NCBI GenBank assembly: GCA_036345935.2
Contig: JADWOT020000007.1
Span: 8,158,098-8,222,097 of the forward strand
Length of the DNA stretch: 64,000 nucleotides
DNA from: Taenia hydatigena
Lineage: Eukaryota > Platyhelminthes > Cestoda > Cyclophyllidea > Taeniidae
Direction of reading: 5' to 3'
A program made the position numbers and the translations under genes. Shown piece after piece: positions 36,416 through 49,077 of the stretch. Below the pieces are notes generated by a model. It searched no databases. It saw nothing but the letters and a program-made list of their open reading frames with translations, and had not been told where the DNA came from. Position 1 is the stretch's first letter. Each line of letters starts with the position of its first letter.

Positions 36416-37848
36416 TTAAAGGATGCGTCAGGATGCCATATTAACAAGCATCGTATTGTTTTTTCTGCTTTGAATAATAGCAGTTATAATGGCAGTTAAG
36501 TTACTCTTATAAATTTTAAACACCATCTGTAAACAAGTATGCGCCTGCTTTTTACACATTACTTTATTCAAATGGTGTGGAACTCCGCGTCTAATAGAAA
36601 GAGCTCGAAAAATTTCAGGATGAGTGCAATGATAGGAAACCTTGGATGCTTTAGAGCGAGCTAAAGGCAACACAAAGCTAAAAATTTGCGAAAGTTAACT
36701 CCTCATTTTGTTTCTTTCTTAAAGCAAAGTGCCTCTAAAATATTTTCTGATCAGTGTTTGCAACTGATGTCTGACAGTAATCGATCCATAATGCTGCTGC
36801 TGAGCCGAAAGGTACGAAATCGGAAGCGATGAAATAGCTACCAACACGATTGAGACAATTTAAGTAATTACAGTACTACTTTAAAGTTGTGTTAAACAAG
36901 CGAAGAGAGTGTGACAATTAACGTCATTCTGACCACAAATTTTGGTGGTGGAGGTAATCGCAGAAGCCACAATATTTGTGACCAGTCACACTTTTCTCCA
37001 CAATACGTTCTAGACCTTAAGGTCTCTGGATGTATCGGAATGACAAGTCGTTTCGAAACCGAAAGTGATGAAATGAATAAAATTAATCATAGCCCTAGGA
37101 CATAATGTCAATATCATGTAATTCTTCACTTCTGCCAATGACGATTTGTTCTCCCCCTCGTCTCCTATTTAGTCACACCATTTTCCCGTCGGACAGTTGT
37201 CCAAGCAGCCAGAACAATTGATTAACCACCACCCATCGAAGCATATGGTTAAAATGTAAGTTTCTCTTCCCACCACTCCCCAAGTAACTTACATTCAACC
37301 TCTCTCCCCAACCGATAACAACATACCGTCAAACGCAATGTAGTGAAGAGTCTTGGAACACGTGTCAGAACTGTCATCACGTCGTGTAAGTCTGCCGTGC
37401 TTAAGATTGCCGATTACAACCTTTGGTCTCTTGATTAGAATTGATTGCATAAAAGAGACAAGGTCAATCCTTAATTCAGGCCTAAAATAACATTCTTGAT
37501 TCTGTGTAACCGCCAAGACATTCGATTGATAACCTTTAGAAGCTACTTGTTTTCTCCACATCAACGAAAATTGGAGGCTGCGAATTAAAATGTGCGCAGG
37601 CATAGATTAAAAAGAGGTTTTCCTCAGTCTGTAAAACTTAAATCACTTTGTGAGAAGAACATCCCTTCCTCCTAGTGTCAGACCCAACCCAGGTGTGCAA
37701 CCGTTTGTGAATGTCTGACCCAAAGTGACCCCATGACCGAAGCCTTCTCGTTCTCTCCTTACACTCCTGCTCTGCCTATCGCAACGACAATCGTCGCGTT
37801 TCCAATCCTAGCCTCTCCTTCCACATGCAAACAATGTGATGTGATTAG

Positions 37849-38021
37849 ATGACCCAATTATTGATGAATCGGGAGCTGCAATTGCTGGTGTGGTCAAGCG
37901 TCCATTTAAAGAGGCTGTAGTTACCCCAAGTAAACACTTTTTAGCATGGCAAGACCCAAAATTAGGTACCCGATGCGCAACTGCATTTAGCGTTAATTCA
38001 GAGACCTCAGCAGATTCATAA
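37849..38021 (+). CDS. Possible exon
   Basis: After GTGATTAG the frame is open 57 codons (DPIIDESGAAIAGVVKRPFK onward) to TAA. The opposite strand is open too. A pyrimidine tract lies about 35 bases upstream. Support is composition and openness only. Confidence 0.25.
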
Positions 38022-38575
38022 GAGGACAAATGGCTTTTAGAATACCATGTTTTATCTGTTTCGCAATATGTAAAATGCTTTTAAAATATGCGGAAGCGAA
38101 ATGAAACTTGGTGGGGATCATTTCAGCTCCTGGATGAAGCGTTAGAATCCTAGTTCAGCTGTGGTCATCACTTTGATCTTGCGGTTGCCAGAAAAAGGGC
38201 ATCCAGCCAAACTGTCGGAGAATGGCGAAATCGATAGCAGCTAAGCTGCCACGCCTCAAATGCACAATCAAATCAACTGTCACACACGCACGCCCTTGCT
38301 CTCCAGTAATGCTAGCCACCTTCCTCTATGTATGGGTCACAGTAAATCCTACTTCTAATTGTTATTTTTGCAAGAATTAGCAATGTAAAAATTAGACCGG
38401 GTGAGGAAATCATGATGCGTTCTCTAGACTAACCAAATCGTGTACAATAGGTGGGCATTTCATTGGTTAAGCGCGTAGTAATTGAACTTAAGTGCGTTTA
38501 TAATCGGCAGTTGGGGTCGCTCTCTCACATTGGTCAGTTGTATCTATTTAAAATATGTTTTTACTGTCATCGCAG

Positions 38576-38629
38576 GAGCGATTGACACCTCCATCCTTCG
38601 CACCGCTCGAGCTTGACAGGAATCACTGA
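38576..38629 (+). CDS. Short terminal exon
   Basis: Excellent acceptor (TGTTTTTACTGTCATCGCAG) followed by 17 codons (ERLTPPSFAPLELDRNH) and TGA. Phase 0 in is compatible with the plus-strand exon series ending near 35.7 kb, so this may be its last exon. No AATAAA was seen close by. Confidence 0.35.
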   Translation, partial: ERLTPPSFAPLELDRNH

Positions 38630-39683
38630 GGATTATTCAGTCCAAGTAAGACTTTAACTGCTTACATTGGTTGGTGTGTCAGAAGTTTTGATCTGATGCG
38701 CCACTGGTCAATCAATCCAGGCTTGTTGGGTTGACCACTACCTTAGTAATCAAGCTTCTCGGACATCCATTAGTGGAAACCGAATTTAGGACTTGTCCTT
38801 TTCCTTATGGAACTCGCATTCTCGCTATTGTCATTTTAAGCCTTTTAATTATAAAGTCGGTTCTGTTTTGTGGGTTTTACTAGCTCTGGTATCTTAGATT
38901 ACGGATTTATTTTCCTTGCAATTCGGAAACAAAGATTTTCCTCCTAGGCTGACTAATGACTCCGGCATACAACTACTTCATGGGTTCGTAGCAGGCTACT
39001 TACTGGGATAATTCGAATAAGAGGAAAGAAGGAGGGGGTTAAGGGATGGTTACGCAGTCATTCAAGGAGTAGAAGCCCTCGCCTAACTCAAGCCAAGGAA
39101 AGTGTCTGTCCTCTGAGAGCCGTGGAACCACGCTCATCGGCTTTGGTGGCTGTGATAGTCATTTTTCTTGCCCGCTCATTTTCTCCAATTGACCACAATC
39201 AAATTGGGAAACAACTAATTTTGTCCACAAACAAAGGGCATGCTGTATTCATCAGAGAGGGCAAAATAGTGAGAGGATTGTGTTCTATGTGCAGTCTTCA
39301 ACACATGCATTGCAATTAGTTATTTTTAATCTTCTATTCATCAGCTTCTTGACCCATTTAGTCATCCAATCAGCTCCCAGATATCCAAAAGGTCAATCTT
39401 TGACCCCTCCTAAGGCATCTCAATGGAACACTGAGGGGTAGGGAAGGGGTAAATTCATACACCAGCTGCATAATTTTTTAGGCCGTGTCTGTGCTTTGAT
39501 CTTCCTGATTAAAAGGTTGTGGCCATCGCATTCATCAAAAGTGCTCAATCAACTGGTGTTTAGTTCACCCCCAGGCCTGCGCACTTTCTGCTTCGCTGTG
39601 GATGGAATTTTCCATTTAGAATAAGCAATTCCATCTGCCAGGTAACTAAATAAGAGATGTGGACAGCGTGTGTTTGCCACACA

Positions 39684-39710
39684 ATGGCGGCACCTCTGCC
39701 ACCTATGCAG
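39684..39710 (+). CDS. Possible first exon
   Basis: ATG in a good context (CACAATGG) followed by Met-Ala-Ala-Pro-Leu-Pro-Pro-Met-Gln and a CAG/GTAAAA donor. It could start the zinc-finger gene to its right, but the phase does not fit 41076 directly. Confidence 0.2.
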
Positions 39711-41075
39711 GTAAAAGAGTGCTAAGACAGCTCTCATAAAAAGGTGACGCATGGCGTGGAGCCGTACAAAAGTTGCTTTACCGTACCTTGGCCTATTTGA
39801 AGACCCCATAGTTATGTGGATCCATCCTTGGTAGAGGCTGCTCCTCTCTTCCGATTATCTTTGGCGCAAACGGGCAGAAGAGGAGTTAGCAGTGGGCTAG
39901 ACTGGGCTGTGGCTGATGTCATTATGAGTTTAGAAGGGTGTGTGTGTGTCAATTTCTTGGAAGGATTCTAGGTCGATAAGTCCCTTTTTAAAGCGGCATG
40001 GAGTAGGAGATCACGTAGCATTGTCGGGCACTTGATAGCGCAAGCGCATACACCAACACTACTTAGAGCGTCTCCCACTGTGACCAGGAAGTCGTGACAT
40101 GCTCTGGTGATAACCACGGGGTAAGTAGAGCCTGATGATTTAGTTAAGGGTCCAGATGTTCAATATATAAGTAGTTCTCAATAACGTGCTGACCTTTAGT
40201 ATGAGTTGGTGTTAATGGCAGAAAGGCAGTGTAAGTCAGCCTCAGATCAAACTATATAGCATCAGAGGTCTTCTATATGCTCGAATAAATGTATTTTTTA
40301 TATCGGTTTCTTCAAAAAATGCGTGAGTCACATAGATTAGAAACGGGCGGGTAAATGTGTGAGCAAGAGGAAAGGGAGGAACCGAGCAGGTGGACGGGTG
40401 AGTGGGCGGAGTGACTTAGCAACAGGTGTGCATGCCGCACTATCTGCCGTTAATGCTGACGCGTAAAACGAACAGACACATGAATGCATTCATATTCTCG
40501 GCTAGAGGTCGGGAAGAGACCACAAGTGTGTGCACGTGTTTTGTAGCCGATTCGGCTCCTCACCCTATCTACTACGGCACTACTTAGCTAAGTCTGGTAA
40601 CTGTGGTGTGTTTAAGCCTGAGGAGGAAGCTCCCTAATCCTCCCTCTGATTCCATGATTCTCAGCTTGATTGCTGGGTAGGTATCCATGGTAGTGAAGAA
40701 TTTCTGCATCCTGAGTGTGTTTCCATTGCTGACTTATGCCAATTTGAGGTCATAGCCTCGATAATTAACCTCCCTGTCATAGAGGCGTCAGTGTGTATGC
40801 ATGCTCACACGTACCCGCAGTCCGCATTTTACTTTGGTGCAACCCATTTACGTCTAAATGTAGCATATACGCTAGCTTCTGCTTCCGTCGCCGCAACTGT
40901 TGCTTCTTTTGCCAACACGAATTATATTAAGATCTGCAATACTGTAGCATCTTCTACCCGATCCAGGGTCACGGGTCTGTAAATCAGGCCGGACTGCTAA
41001 AAGAAATAGGTCCCACCGCTACCACACTGCTTTCAATGTGGCAATTTAATTTTAATGCCTTGTTTTTCCTTCCAG

Positions 41076-41147
41076 TTACCAATTTCGCAATGGCAGACAC
41101 AAGCGATTTGCGCAGAAGCAGCAATGGCAAATCGGCATCACTGCCTG
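41076..41147 (+). CDS. Exon of a C2H2 zinc-finger gene
   Basis: Very strong acceptor (CCTTGTTTTTCCTTCCAG) and consensus G/GTGAGT donor. It encodes MADTSDLRRSSNGKSASLP, a Ser-rich polar segment. Phase 1 in, phase 1 out; it joins in frame to 42374 across a 1,226-base intron. Both splice sites are textbook, so the exon is highly likely real. Confidence 0.65.
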
Positions 41148-42373
41148 GTGAGTTAGTTGACTAGCTTACCCTCATAGCAAACACTTTGATTCGGACTGGA
41201 TGCTTATGCAACAGGGGCAAAGTGGTAATCATGTCCCGCGATATTAGCTTTAATCCCTCTTCTTTCCTCTGGAGGGGAGAATAGGACTTAGTTGGGGCTC
41301 CAGGGAGGAGGAGAGCGCCACTAATGACCTTCTGTTGTGCATATTCACGAGAACAGTAAGTCATTTTGCACATTGCAATAGGCATCCGTGGATCCTTTAT
41401 AACGATAGTCCAGGGGGTATTTAAGTGGAACCCCCTTAGCCTAAAATTATCTGCAGACGCAAAGGTATGAACAATTGAGGTGGATTCTCTGTGAATTTCA
41501 ACTGCCCTCACCGTCATAATTATTGCCAACCATGTTGATGGTTCGCACCCATGTATGAGAGAATTGGCGTGCAGCAGCAGCAGAAGCAGGCATGAATGAT
41601 GGAGTTAGCTGACGAGATTAGGGGAATACGAGGTGGTGCAGTGGACGGGCAATGCCGACTCTCACTGGGAAGGAGCTTAATGACTGTGTGACGCTCAGCT
41701 GTGCCCGTGCCTCTCCCTCACCTATAATCCCCTACCCACATCTACCTTTCTGTGTGTGCATGCGTATACGAGCAAGACCACAGCAATACATGAGTTGTGT
41801 TCCCTCCATGTCTTGCTATGGCTGGGGCTCCTATCCTGGCCCTGCCAGCTTCTACACACCTCTTGTTCGCTCTCACGTGTGCGTGTGTATTTGAGTGTGC
41901 TGTGTACGTCACTCTGGTCTGTGCGTGCCTCTGAACTAAAAGGCAAGAACGCAGACAGTCGGGGAAGGCCAATATAATGGTGGCATGAAGCTCGCCTTAG
42001 ACTTAGGCGATCCGCATCTAGCCAATCTCTTCTCTACCTTGTCACGTATGGTCATGCGGGCCCACCATTTCCTCGTTGTCTTTGACAGTAACGCAAAATG
42101 GCTACAATGACAAACGAAATAGATGCGGAGATTTTGGCGTTTTGTATGATGTGTATATTATTAGTGTTTGCACCGTTAAATTGTGAAAATTGTTCATATG
42201 CATGCAATCTACAAATGCGTGTTTCTTTGGTCCATTCAAAGGCTGCGACGTTTTTTCCTAGCTAATTAGCAAAACAGAACTCACCCAGTAAATCACAGTC
42301 TATTTACTTCATCCGATCCCGCAGACTGATCGATCGATAATCTAAAGCTTTTCATGCTTTCATTCTCTAACAG

Positions 42374-42732
42374 AGGATCTCATTATACAGCAACACCAGC
42401 AGCAGCAACAACATCAACGGGAAGGCACGGAAGTCTACCAACCAGAGACGAGTAACACTCTGGCTCTATGTCCACAGTGCCCGTTTACATCCAGATCACC
42501 GAGTGAGGTGGATGAGCACACGATAAATATGCATAGGGCGACATTGCCATCAGAATAGAACCAGACAGCTGAATACACTGAGCGAATGCTCGTCCCTTAA
42601 TCTCCTACCATTGAAACATCTCCCCGATCGAGCACTCTACTTCCTCTCGCTAGTGTCTCCCCTGAAGCCAGATCTATTGCCTTTCCAGCGATAGAGAACT
42701 TAAGCAATCTTCTGAACAGCTGGAACGGGGTG
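42374..42732 (+). CDS. Poly-Gln C2H2 zinc-finger exon with two in-frame stops
   Basis: After TCTCTAACAG the exon encodes a Gln/His run (QQHQQQQQHQ, all CAR/CAY codons), an acidic linker, and a perfect finger: Cys-Pro-Gln-Cys, twelve residues, His, four residues, His. TAG follows at 42556. The same frame then goes on through TAA (42600) and stays protein-like (LASVSPEARSIAFPAIENLS) to a perfect GTG/GTAAGT donor at 42733. Possible readings: the TAG ends the protein; or an alternative donor (A/GTAACA at 42452) skips to the acceptor at 42688 in frame; or the locus is decaying. Role inferred: transcription regulator. AATAAA at 42934. Confidence 0.6.
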
Positions 42733-42933
42733 GTAAGTTGAGTGGCCTTTGAACTTTGCCTTAGCCATGAGGCTAGCCTTTAATGACCATGAAGACTGAG
42801 TAGAGTGTATGGCCACTGCTTTTTCTCACCTACACACACAAGCAATAGCCTTTCACAAGTGCGATACTACTAGCAAACAATAGTGGGAGGTGTTGACGAT
42901 CTCACAATGATCCCAAATTAGAATGTACATCGC

Positions 42934-42939
42934 AATAAA
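42934..42939 (+). terminator. Polyadenylation signal AATAAA
   Basis: Located 376 bases after the TAG, and 200 bases after the GTAAGT donor, of the zinc-finger exon. Suits either 3' end of that gene. Confidence 0.35.
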
Positions 42940-43274
42940 TCTGTGCATGCAACATGGACATTCAGTGAACTATCTACCATTAATAAGCATTTGGCACTCA
43001 CCACAAACTCATGATACACTAACCGGACACCAGTACAATCAAATCATCCAGTATCAACAAGCAACGACGAATGCAAAGGCTTGAGTAAAGAATGATGGAA
43101 GCTGATAGGGGGTAGAGCCAAAGTTAAGAAGAACGAAGCAGAGGCAAATGATGCTTGAGTTGTATGCAACAAAAATATGTTATGAATTACATACATATGT
43201 AAAGGTATAGAGAGTTAAGCTTAACGGCTGAATAAACAAAGACTCAAAAATCCTTGTAACTCTCAAGCACACAT

Positions 43275-43781
43275 TTAACATGTGCAGAAGAGAAGTTGCT
43301 TAGAAGAGAAAGGTGTCAGACCCTGAGAAAGAGTTATCGCGGTCACCCTTTTCGGAAATGCAGCCTTGTCCAGGTTCTCTCATCCCTGCCAGGGAGTATC
43401 ACTTTCACGACTATCATCAGAAACCTCTAGTACGTCTCTCTTGCATTCCTCAAAGCACTTTCCTAGTTTTGGATTAATTTCTTTGGCTGCCTTTACGAGG
43501 CTATCCACCATCTCTATGAACTTCTCCTTAGAAATCTTTTGCTTACTCGCCTCCATCAATAAGTTTTCGTGAGCTCCTTCTCAACTGCGTTGAATTTCCT
43601 CAAACAAATTAATAAACCATCTTGATATCTCAATTTTACACAAATGCACTTTGCCTCGTGATGTTGCTATACTGCCCGTTCTTGTGCCCGCACATTGTGA
43701 TAACTTCAGGTGATCTGTTTGTGCACTTTTACAACTTAGGCTCGTTTCTTTGGCGTTAAAGTCATTCATTTGTACGCTACA
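43275..43781 (-). pseudogene. Broken ORF with two internal TGA codons
   Basis: A single minus-strand frame runs about 168 codons from near 43781 to TAA at 43275, interrupted by TGA at 43583-43581 and at 43382-43380. The sequence on both sides of the stops is clearly protein-like: WFINLFEEIQRS before the first, then MEASKQKISKEKFIEMVDSL and NPKLGKCFEECKRDVLEVSD, then NLDKAAFPKRVTAITL after the second. Charged helices dominate. It may be a pseudogene, or exons split by introns I cannot place. Family not recognised. Confidence 0.45.
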
Positions 43782-45180
43782 TTAGAAACCTACTTGTAAG
43801 TTGAAGTTGACAGTCACCGTACAGAAGTGAACGGTTCTAAGGAAATCGAGAATGTAATGCAAGCATGAAATTTCTATCTGCGTGTTCAATATTGAACGCG
43901 ATTGCTACATTTAAGCCTAACGTCAACTCAAAGCATAGAATGTTTTCAGGATTTGACCACTTCTCTGCCTGACAGGAAAAAGCAAATAGAAGCATTGTTG
44001 TTTATGATGGTTTCTTTTCTCTAGTTACCATGCGAATTTCGTCCTCATGTCTGATCGAAGACGTGCCTTTGTATAGGGTCATTTTATAGTAACGAGCTAT
44101 ATAAATGGAGCATTTGTTGATGCAATGAGATTAAGCGCTTATACTGCACTCTCGATTTACGAACGGTAAAAATGTAAAAGTACTATGGATTGTAGAACCA
44201 GGTCCCTCCAAGACGGGCGGGGGGATAGCTGTGATTGTCACAATGGTCTTTCCGTAGACATAGGCATTTCCATATGTTCCATACTAAGACAAAAACTGGC
44301 ACAAACAACTCCATGCCTTATTACTTTTCCAAACACTGGAAAGAGATATTAAATTTTGTAACTCATGTGAGCCTTATCCTTGTCTGCGGACTCAAGTATC
44401 TCGAGAAATTCGAGAAATTATAGACTGATCTCCTCTGTGGTGTTCAGTAATGCTTTGCTTATCTCTTTGCTTTGTAATACGCACAGCGAAACACAAGAAT
44501 GTGATTGTTAGCGCATTGCGGTAGAACCATCCAATCCCATTTCAGTCTTGGTGTTGCCCCATGGAGATAGAATAATCCACATAGAACTGGTATTAAGAAC
44601 TGATGCCCTACATGTGCAAGGGGTTAAAGGCAACGCCCTACGGGCGCATTAAAATTGACCTTAGTGTGGGTCAACTTTGGGTGTTTCCAAAGCTAAGATT
44701 TCGTGCTATTGCACCGACCAATAATAGCCCTTGTGGGCGAAGTAATTGCACATAGCAGAAGGCATTTGTTTATCGAGACATGTGTGCTATCCAAAAATCA
44801 TAGCAACTGATGCCTACTAAGTCCCACCGAGGAAATTCGTAGCTCTTTTGCACAAATTCTTAGGTAAGCATTTATTTCAATATACTGCTTTGCAACATCC
44901 ATAAGTTTTCGAGTATATTTTAATCTCCTATGGACAGACACTAAAACGTTCAGTAAAATATGGTGGAACTAACTCATGGCATAAATAGAACTTAGCACAC
45001 GAGGAGAACCGTTAGATTCAACACATGAATTACACATCCGGATTCAAAGTGATGCCTATGAATGTGGTATTCCCTGATAAAATTGAATCGGGTTGATTTT
45101 GCACCAGAATGGTCCCTTGGAGGCTGCGGGTCCTATCGTCTTATTTAATTGAACCGGTTGCTTCTAATTTTGAACACTAA

Positions 45181-45369
45181 GTGGCAGATCAGTTACAGAG
45201 CAGTTGCTGGACTGGCGGTAGCATTAGCCAATTGCGGAGGAATACAATTTGCACTCATGAAGCACACCAAATTATGAAAAGTCTGCAAGAGGAAAATCAA
45301 ACTGAATTGCCTAATGCGCTTTTCGGTTTGCATTTGAATGCGTTCAGTCTTATGAGGCGAGAACCATAA
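45181..45369 (+). CDS. Possible terminal exon
   Basis: After a TTTGAACACTAAG acceptor-like site the frame is open 62 codons, including HEAHQIMKSLQEENQTEL, to TAA. The opposite strand is also open. Weak. Confidence 0.2.
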   Translation: MADQLQSSCWTGGSISQLRRNTICTHEAHQIMKSLQEENQTELPNALFGLHLNAFSLMRREP

Positions 45370-45425
45370 TTGCATTGTTTATGAGTAGCCGCATCGATTA
45401 TATTTGGCCTGGTTTTATAATGGTA

Positions 45426-45644
45426 TTAAACTTCAACAACGACGGCGACTAAAGTAGCCAATATGACAATAGAATGGTAAGGGTCCTGGATAGAACATAA
45501 AAGTTGCTTTTGCAGTTCTTTACGCTTGGCTAAGCATGATTGGTAAATAACACGCTTGTCAGGACAGGACCCAAATAGCAAAAGGAATGTTTGCCAAGAA
45601 CTGCGTTCTACACGCAACACAACTGGTGGTTTATCAGTACTAGC
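45426..45644 (-). CDS. C-terminal exon with hydrophobic tail
   Basis: The minus-strand frame of 72 codons after a TGA reads Asp-Lys-Pro-Pro-Val-Val, a hydrophobic Trp-Gln-Thr-Phe-Leu-Leu-Leu-Phe, a charged helix (LAKRKELQKQLL), and ends SIVILATLVAVVVEV then TAA. The last 15 residues could be a C-terminal membrane anchor. No clear acceptor; family unknown. Confidence 0.3.
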   Translation of the reverse strand, partial: ASTDKPPVVLRVERSSWQTFLLLFGSCPDKRVIYQSCLAKRKELQKQLLCSIQDPYHSIVILATLVAVVVEV

Positions 45645-48600
45645 TCACGGCGGAGGCTATTCCTGCTGATCTGCAGGAACCATTGCTTCGGAAGCCAAAA
45701 GAAAATGGATAAGGTGGTGCATTTGTTTATTTGAATACGCGGTTGCCATGACTACATAAGAGAAGGTACTAAATTGAGGCACTGGATGCTAAGATAGATA
45801 ACACGATTTCATGCTAGCATAGTCCATTCCACAGAGGTCCAGGCTTACAAGCCCTTAAGATCTAACTCATTTCGATTAATGTGTGGAAGAAGGCTATCTT
45901 GAAAAAACAAGACCATTTTGCGTTTCTACCTTGAAGTAAAACGATGCCTCATAATGAAAATTGTTATTATTTAGCACTCTCTACAGTCCTTCTCATCTGA
46001 TGTTTATTGATGTTAAACGCGGGCAAATGCCAGGGCTCCATTTTGAAGACCCAAAGATCACTAAGAGTGCTTTTCTTTGAGAATCATCCATAACTATTAA
46101 CAAAATTGTCTGTGCCTTAAGTAATCTCACGAGAATGGTGGGGATTTAATACGCATTCACGAATTTCAAGAATTACGATAAAGACATTATTAAAGTGTTG
46201 TTTCACCGTATCATGAGGCTACTGTTGCCGGGTTGAGCATGCTGATTGCTGGTAGGTGAGACACAGCAATCCTATAGTGACTCAAAATTCTTGCCCTAAA
46301 TGGGTTTTATTTCAGGGCGAAAGGACAGTATGCGTGATCTCTGCCATCAAATCTAGTTGTCTCGATCTTCTGTCAATGAGCAGTAAGTTAGCCTAACATG
46401 ACAGCATGGGAAAGCTCTTAGAAGCATTGCACTATTGCAACGCATTGGCACCACATGTGGCAACGTTTAAATGCGCCTAAGCATTTTTTGTGCGTGCATT
46501 AACGAGCTTTAGGTTGAACGGGTTCGATGGAACTATCAACCCAAAACTGTCTAAAGGTGCTTCAAATCATAGTGGACAAATGTACTTTAAGTAGGTGGGC
46601 ATTAAAGAGGTCTTGTGAATGGTATTGTGGCTAAAGGAGACAGGAAACAGCCATCTGGCTTTGGTTGCAGCTGCATCCGCACCAATCGATTCATTCTTGA
46701 CCTCGAATGTGCCAAAATGTCACAAGCATTTCACTTGAGTTCACATTTCCGCTTGACACATCCATTTTGCTCCCAAGACAGAATGCACAAGGTGTTGAAA
46801 TGCACCATTACTTCTAAGGTTGACAGGAACTGCCAAAGTGCAACGATTGTCAGATGTCAAGAAAATTATTTCTTTGCAGTCTCACAAAAGTCTAATGCAC
46901 GGTGATCAATGAGCGTAAAGGAAGGAGACTCCAATGAAGCAGCAAGAGAGAGGGTGAATGGGTGAGTCGCCGAACTAGACCTCACAAGATAAAATTTGAC
47001 ATGTTGGTAAACAAGGCATAGACCATTCCATTCGAATTGTACTTTTTGAAATGATTAGACCGAAAGAGGAAAGAGGTTTGTACGTAATGAATGAATGCAA
47101 AGCTTTGCAATCAGTTTTCCCTATTTTAACGGGAGTGGCATTATGTAAGTTCGTTCACTTCCCCATCTCCTTAACTTAGTGCCTCAGACATCTCTTTTGT
47201 TGACCACCACGCTTACTTCATTCTGCGCACTGTAGTAAACGTCCCACCTCCATGTATGATGCAGTATCTTCTAACCGTCTAAACATGTAGCAGCAAAGTG
47301 GGGACAAGAGCTTTCATTAAAAGCCGTATGTTAACGAAAAGAAATCCGTTTAAGCATGTAGTGATGGAAAGGGACTAGGGAACTTATCGGTATGATAGCA
47401 ACTGATTGTGCAGGGAAGCATCAGTAAGAGTTTTGGCCATTTCATCCACTTTTGGTAGCAAAAGATAGACAAAATGATAGAGCAGACGTGATTAATAAGG
47501 ATGACATACTAAGGAGCAGATTAGTTGTTGGTTTTGAAAAACGTCAAGATGGCAGATATTTGTAGATAAACTTGATATCGTCCACTAGGCTGAGAAAACT
47601 CGTTTGGATACGGTGGCGAAGACTGCAATGCAATGGACATAAGTTTACGCCAAGGAGCATTATTTTGCCAAAAGTTATTGCCAAATGAACCATTCGTATC
47701 CAGTTGTCAATGTTCATGAACTAAAGACACCTTTAAACATCAAATCTGCAGAGTTAGTCTAATTGAAAGACAGAATCGACACAGCATTTTACTGCTCCTG
47801 GTAACGTCTATTCGATACAGTGATGTTTGCACTGGTTCGCTCTCAGTGCCGTTAACGTTGCGCAGACGCATTAGGAACAGAAAGATGCTACTAACATCTA
47901 TCCGCGTACGATGGCACTAGCACCATTTTAATACTCTTACTGACCAGCATGTTGCGCCAATGAATCTTTGCCAACTGATAACCAAACGAATAGTCAGAGC
48001 ATCACTGCTATTAGATATCTGGGTCTTAACTGCTCAAATCATCCAGGAGTTTGCACAGTCCTCTAGGGTGATACCAGTTTCCACCCATTCAAATAGCTGT
48101 CGCTGTCTATGCCATCCCAGATAGGCCAAATGAGCAGGCCTTGAGGTGCACTATTTGAATTGAGTTTTCAAGCGAACATTAAACATAGAACGACCTGTAG
48201 TTACTAGACGAGCAAGTGAATAAGTAGCGTTCAGTAACTTGCCCTTATCTGTTCTAACCGTTCTGAACCTATAATTAATCTAAATATCAACTTAATTTTG
48301 CCTTTCCAAACGACTTTTAGGACTGTGAAGTGTACTTAGAAACTTTAGCTCCCATCTGCTTCTTCCGTATGCCAAGATTAATGCTTCATACGGTTGGACC
48401 ACGACTTGTTTGTACTTGTAGTTAGGCTAGTGCTGCTTAAGAAATGCAGATGCCCAAGTTGTTTAGGTTTTGGCTGTCTGGTGCCAATGCCAGCATGACG
48501 CAGTGAAATCACTAAATGCGAGATAGCAGTAGGATACCTACAGTAAAGTTTGGCGATGTGTGTAAAGGAAAAAAATGGAACGTGCACCATAAAATGCTGT

Positions 48601-48861
48601 CTAAACATGCAGAAGTATATAATTATCACACTTTTGGTGGAATAGAAGGCAAATAATTGGCAGCTGTTTTGCTTGAGACCACACGAGTAACCTAGAATTA
48701 CAATGACGGTGGGAAGCGACCCCTACTATGCACTCTTTGTTCATCCGACATCTGCAGAGTTATGTGAGACAGCCACATAAGGGACTTTGATTGGCACCGC
48801 TGGCCTGTACATGCTAAGACCAAGAGTATGGGGAGAATGTGCATGGAATGTGTTTGGAATA

Positions 48862-49077
48862 CTAGGAGCTGTGACAGACATAATGGCCGGGACGCATTGA
48901 AGAATCGAAACCCACGATACTAAGCGTGCATTTGTCTGTGTTCGACACCTCTTCATTTGCTTTCGATAGATTGTCATAATCTATGCAGGTCCACCTTTCT
49001 TCTTGCACCAACTCGGGATAATCAGCGTCAAAGTAAATCGGAGTGTAGTTGGGCACCGTTGATGTCCCCTGCTCCAA
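48862..49077 (-). CDS. Immunoglobulin-domain exon
   Basis: Encodes the second half of an Ig fold: Trp-Thr-Cys-Ile-Asp-Tyr-Asp, then CTLSIVGFDSSMRPGHYVC, matching the Leu-x-Ile..Gly-x-Tyr-x-Cys signature of strands E-F. Extracellular adhesion or receptor role is inferred. The frame ends at TAG but a TA/GTATTC donor lies at the end, so it probably continues into another exon. Just upstream, after a strong acceptor (TTATTTTCCTTAG), a different frame reads SLTVKNKKSTFGAGDIN, so the domain's first half appears one frame off; a sequence error, old frameshift or short intron could explain it. Confidence 0.5.
   Translation of the reverse strand: MEQGTSTVPNYTPIYFDADYPELVQEERWTCIDYDNLSKANEEVSNTDKCTLSIVGFDSSMRPGHYVCHSS

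Noticed and set aside
42374..42732. Reassigned code in which TAA and TAG mean Gln
   Set aside because: Several exons read on past TAR codons, but all Gln in the poly-Gln run and in the best exons use CAA/CAG. A genome with TAR as Gln would use it there too.
46615..46905. Possible zinc finger (CAKMSQAFHLSSHFRLTH)
   Set aside because: The second Cys is missing and the His spacing is off by one; no splice support.
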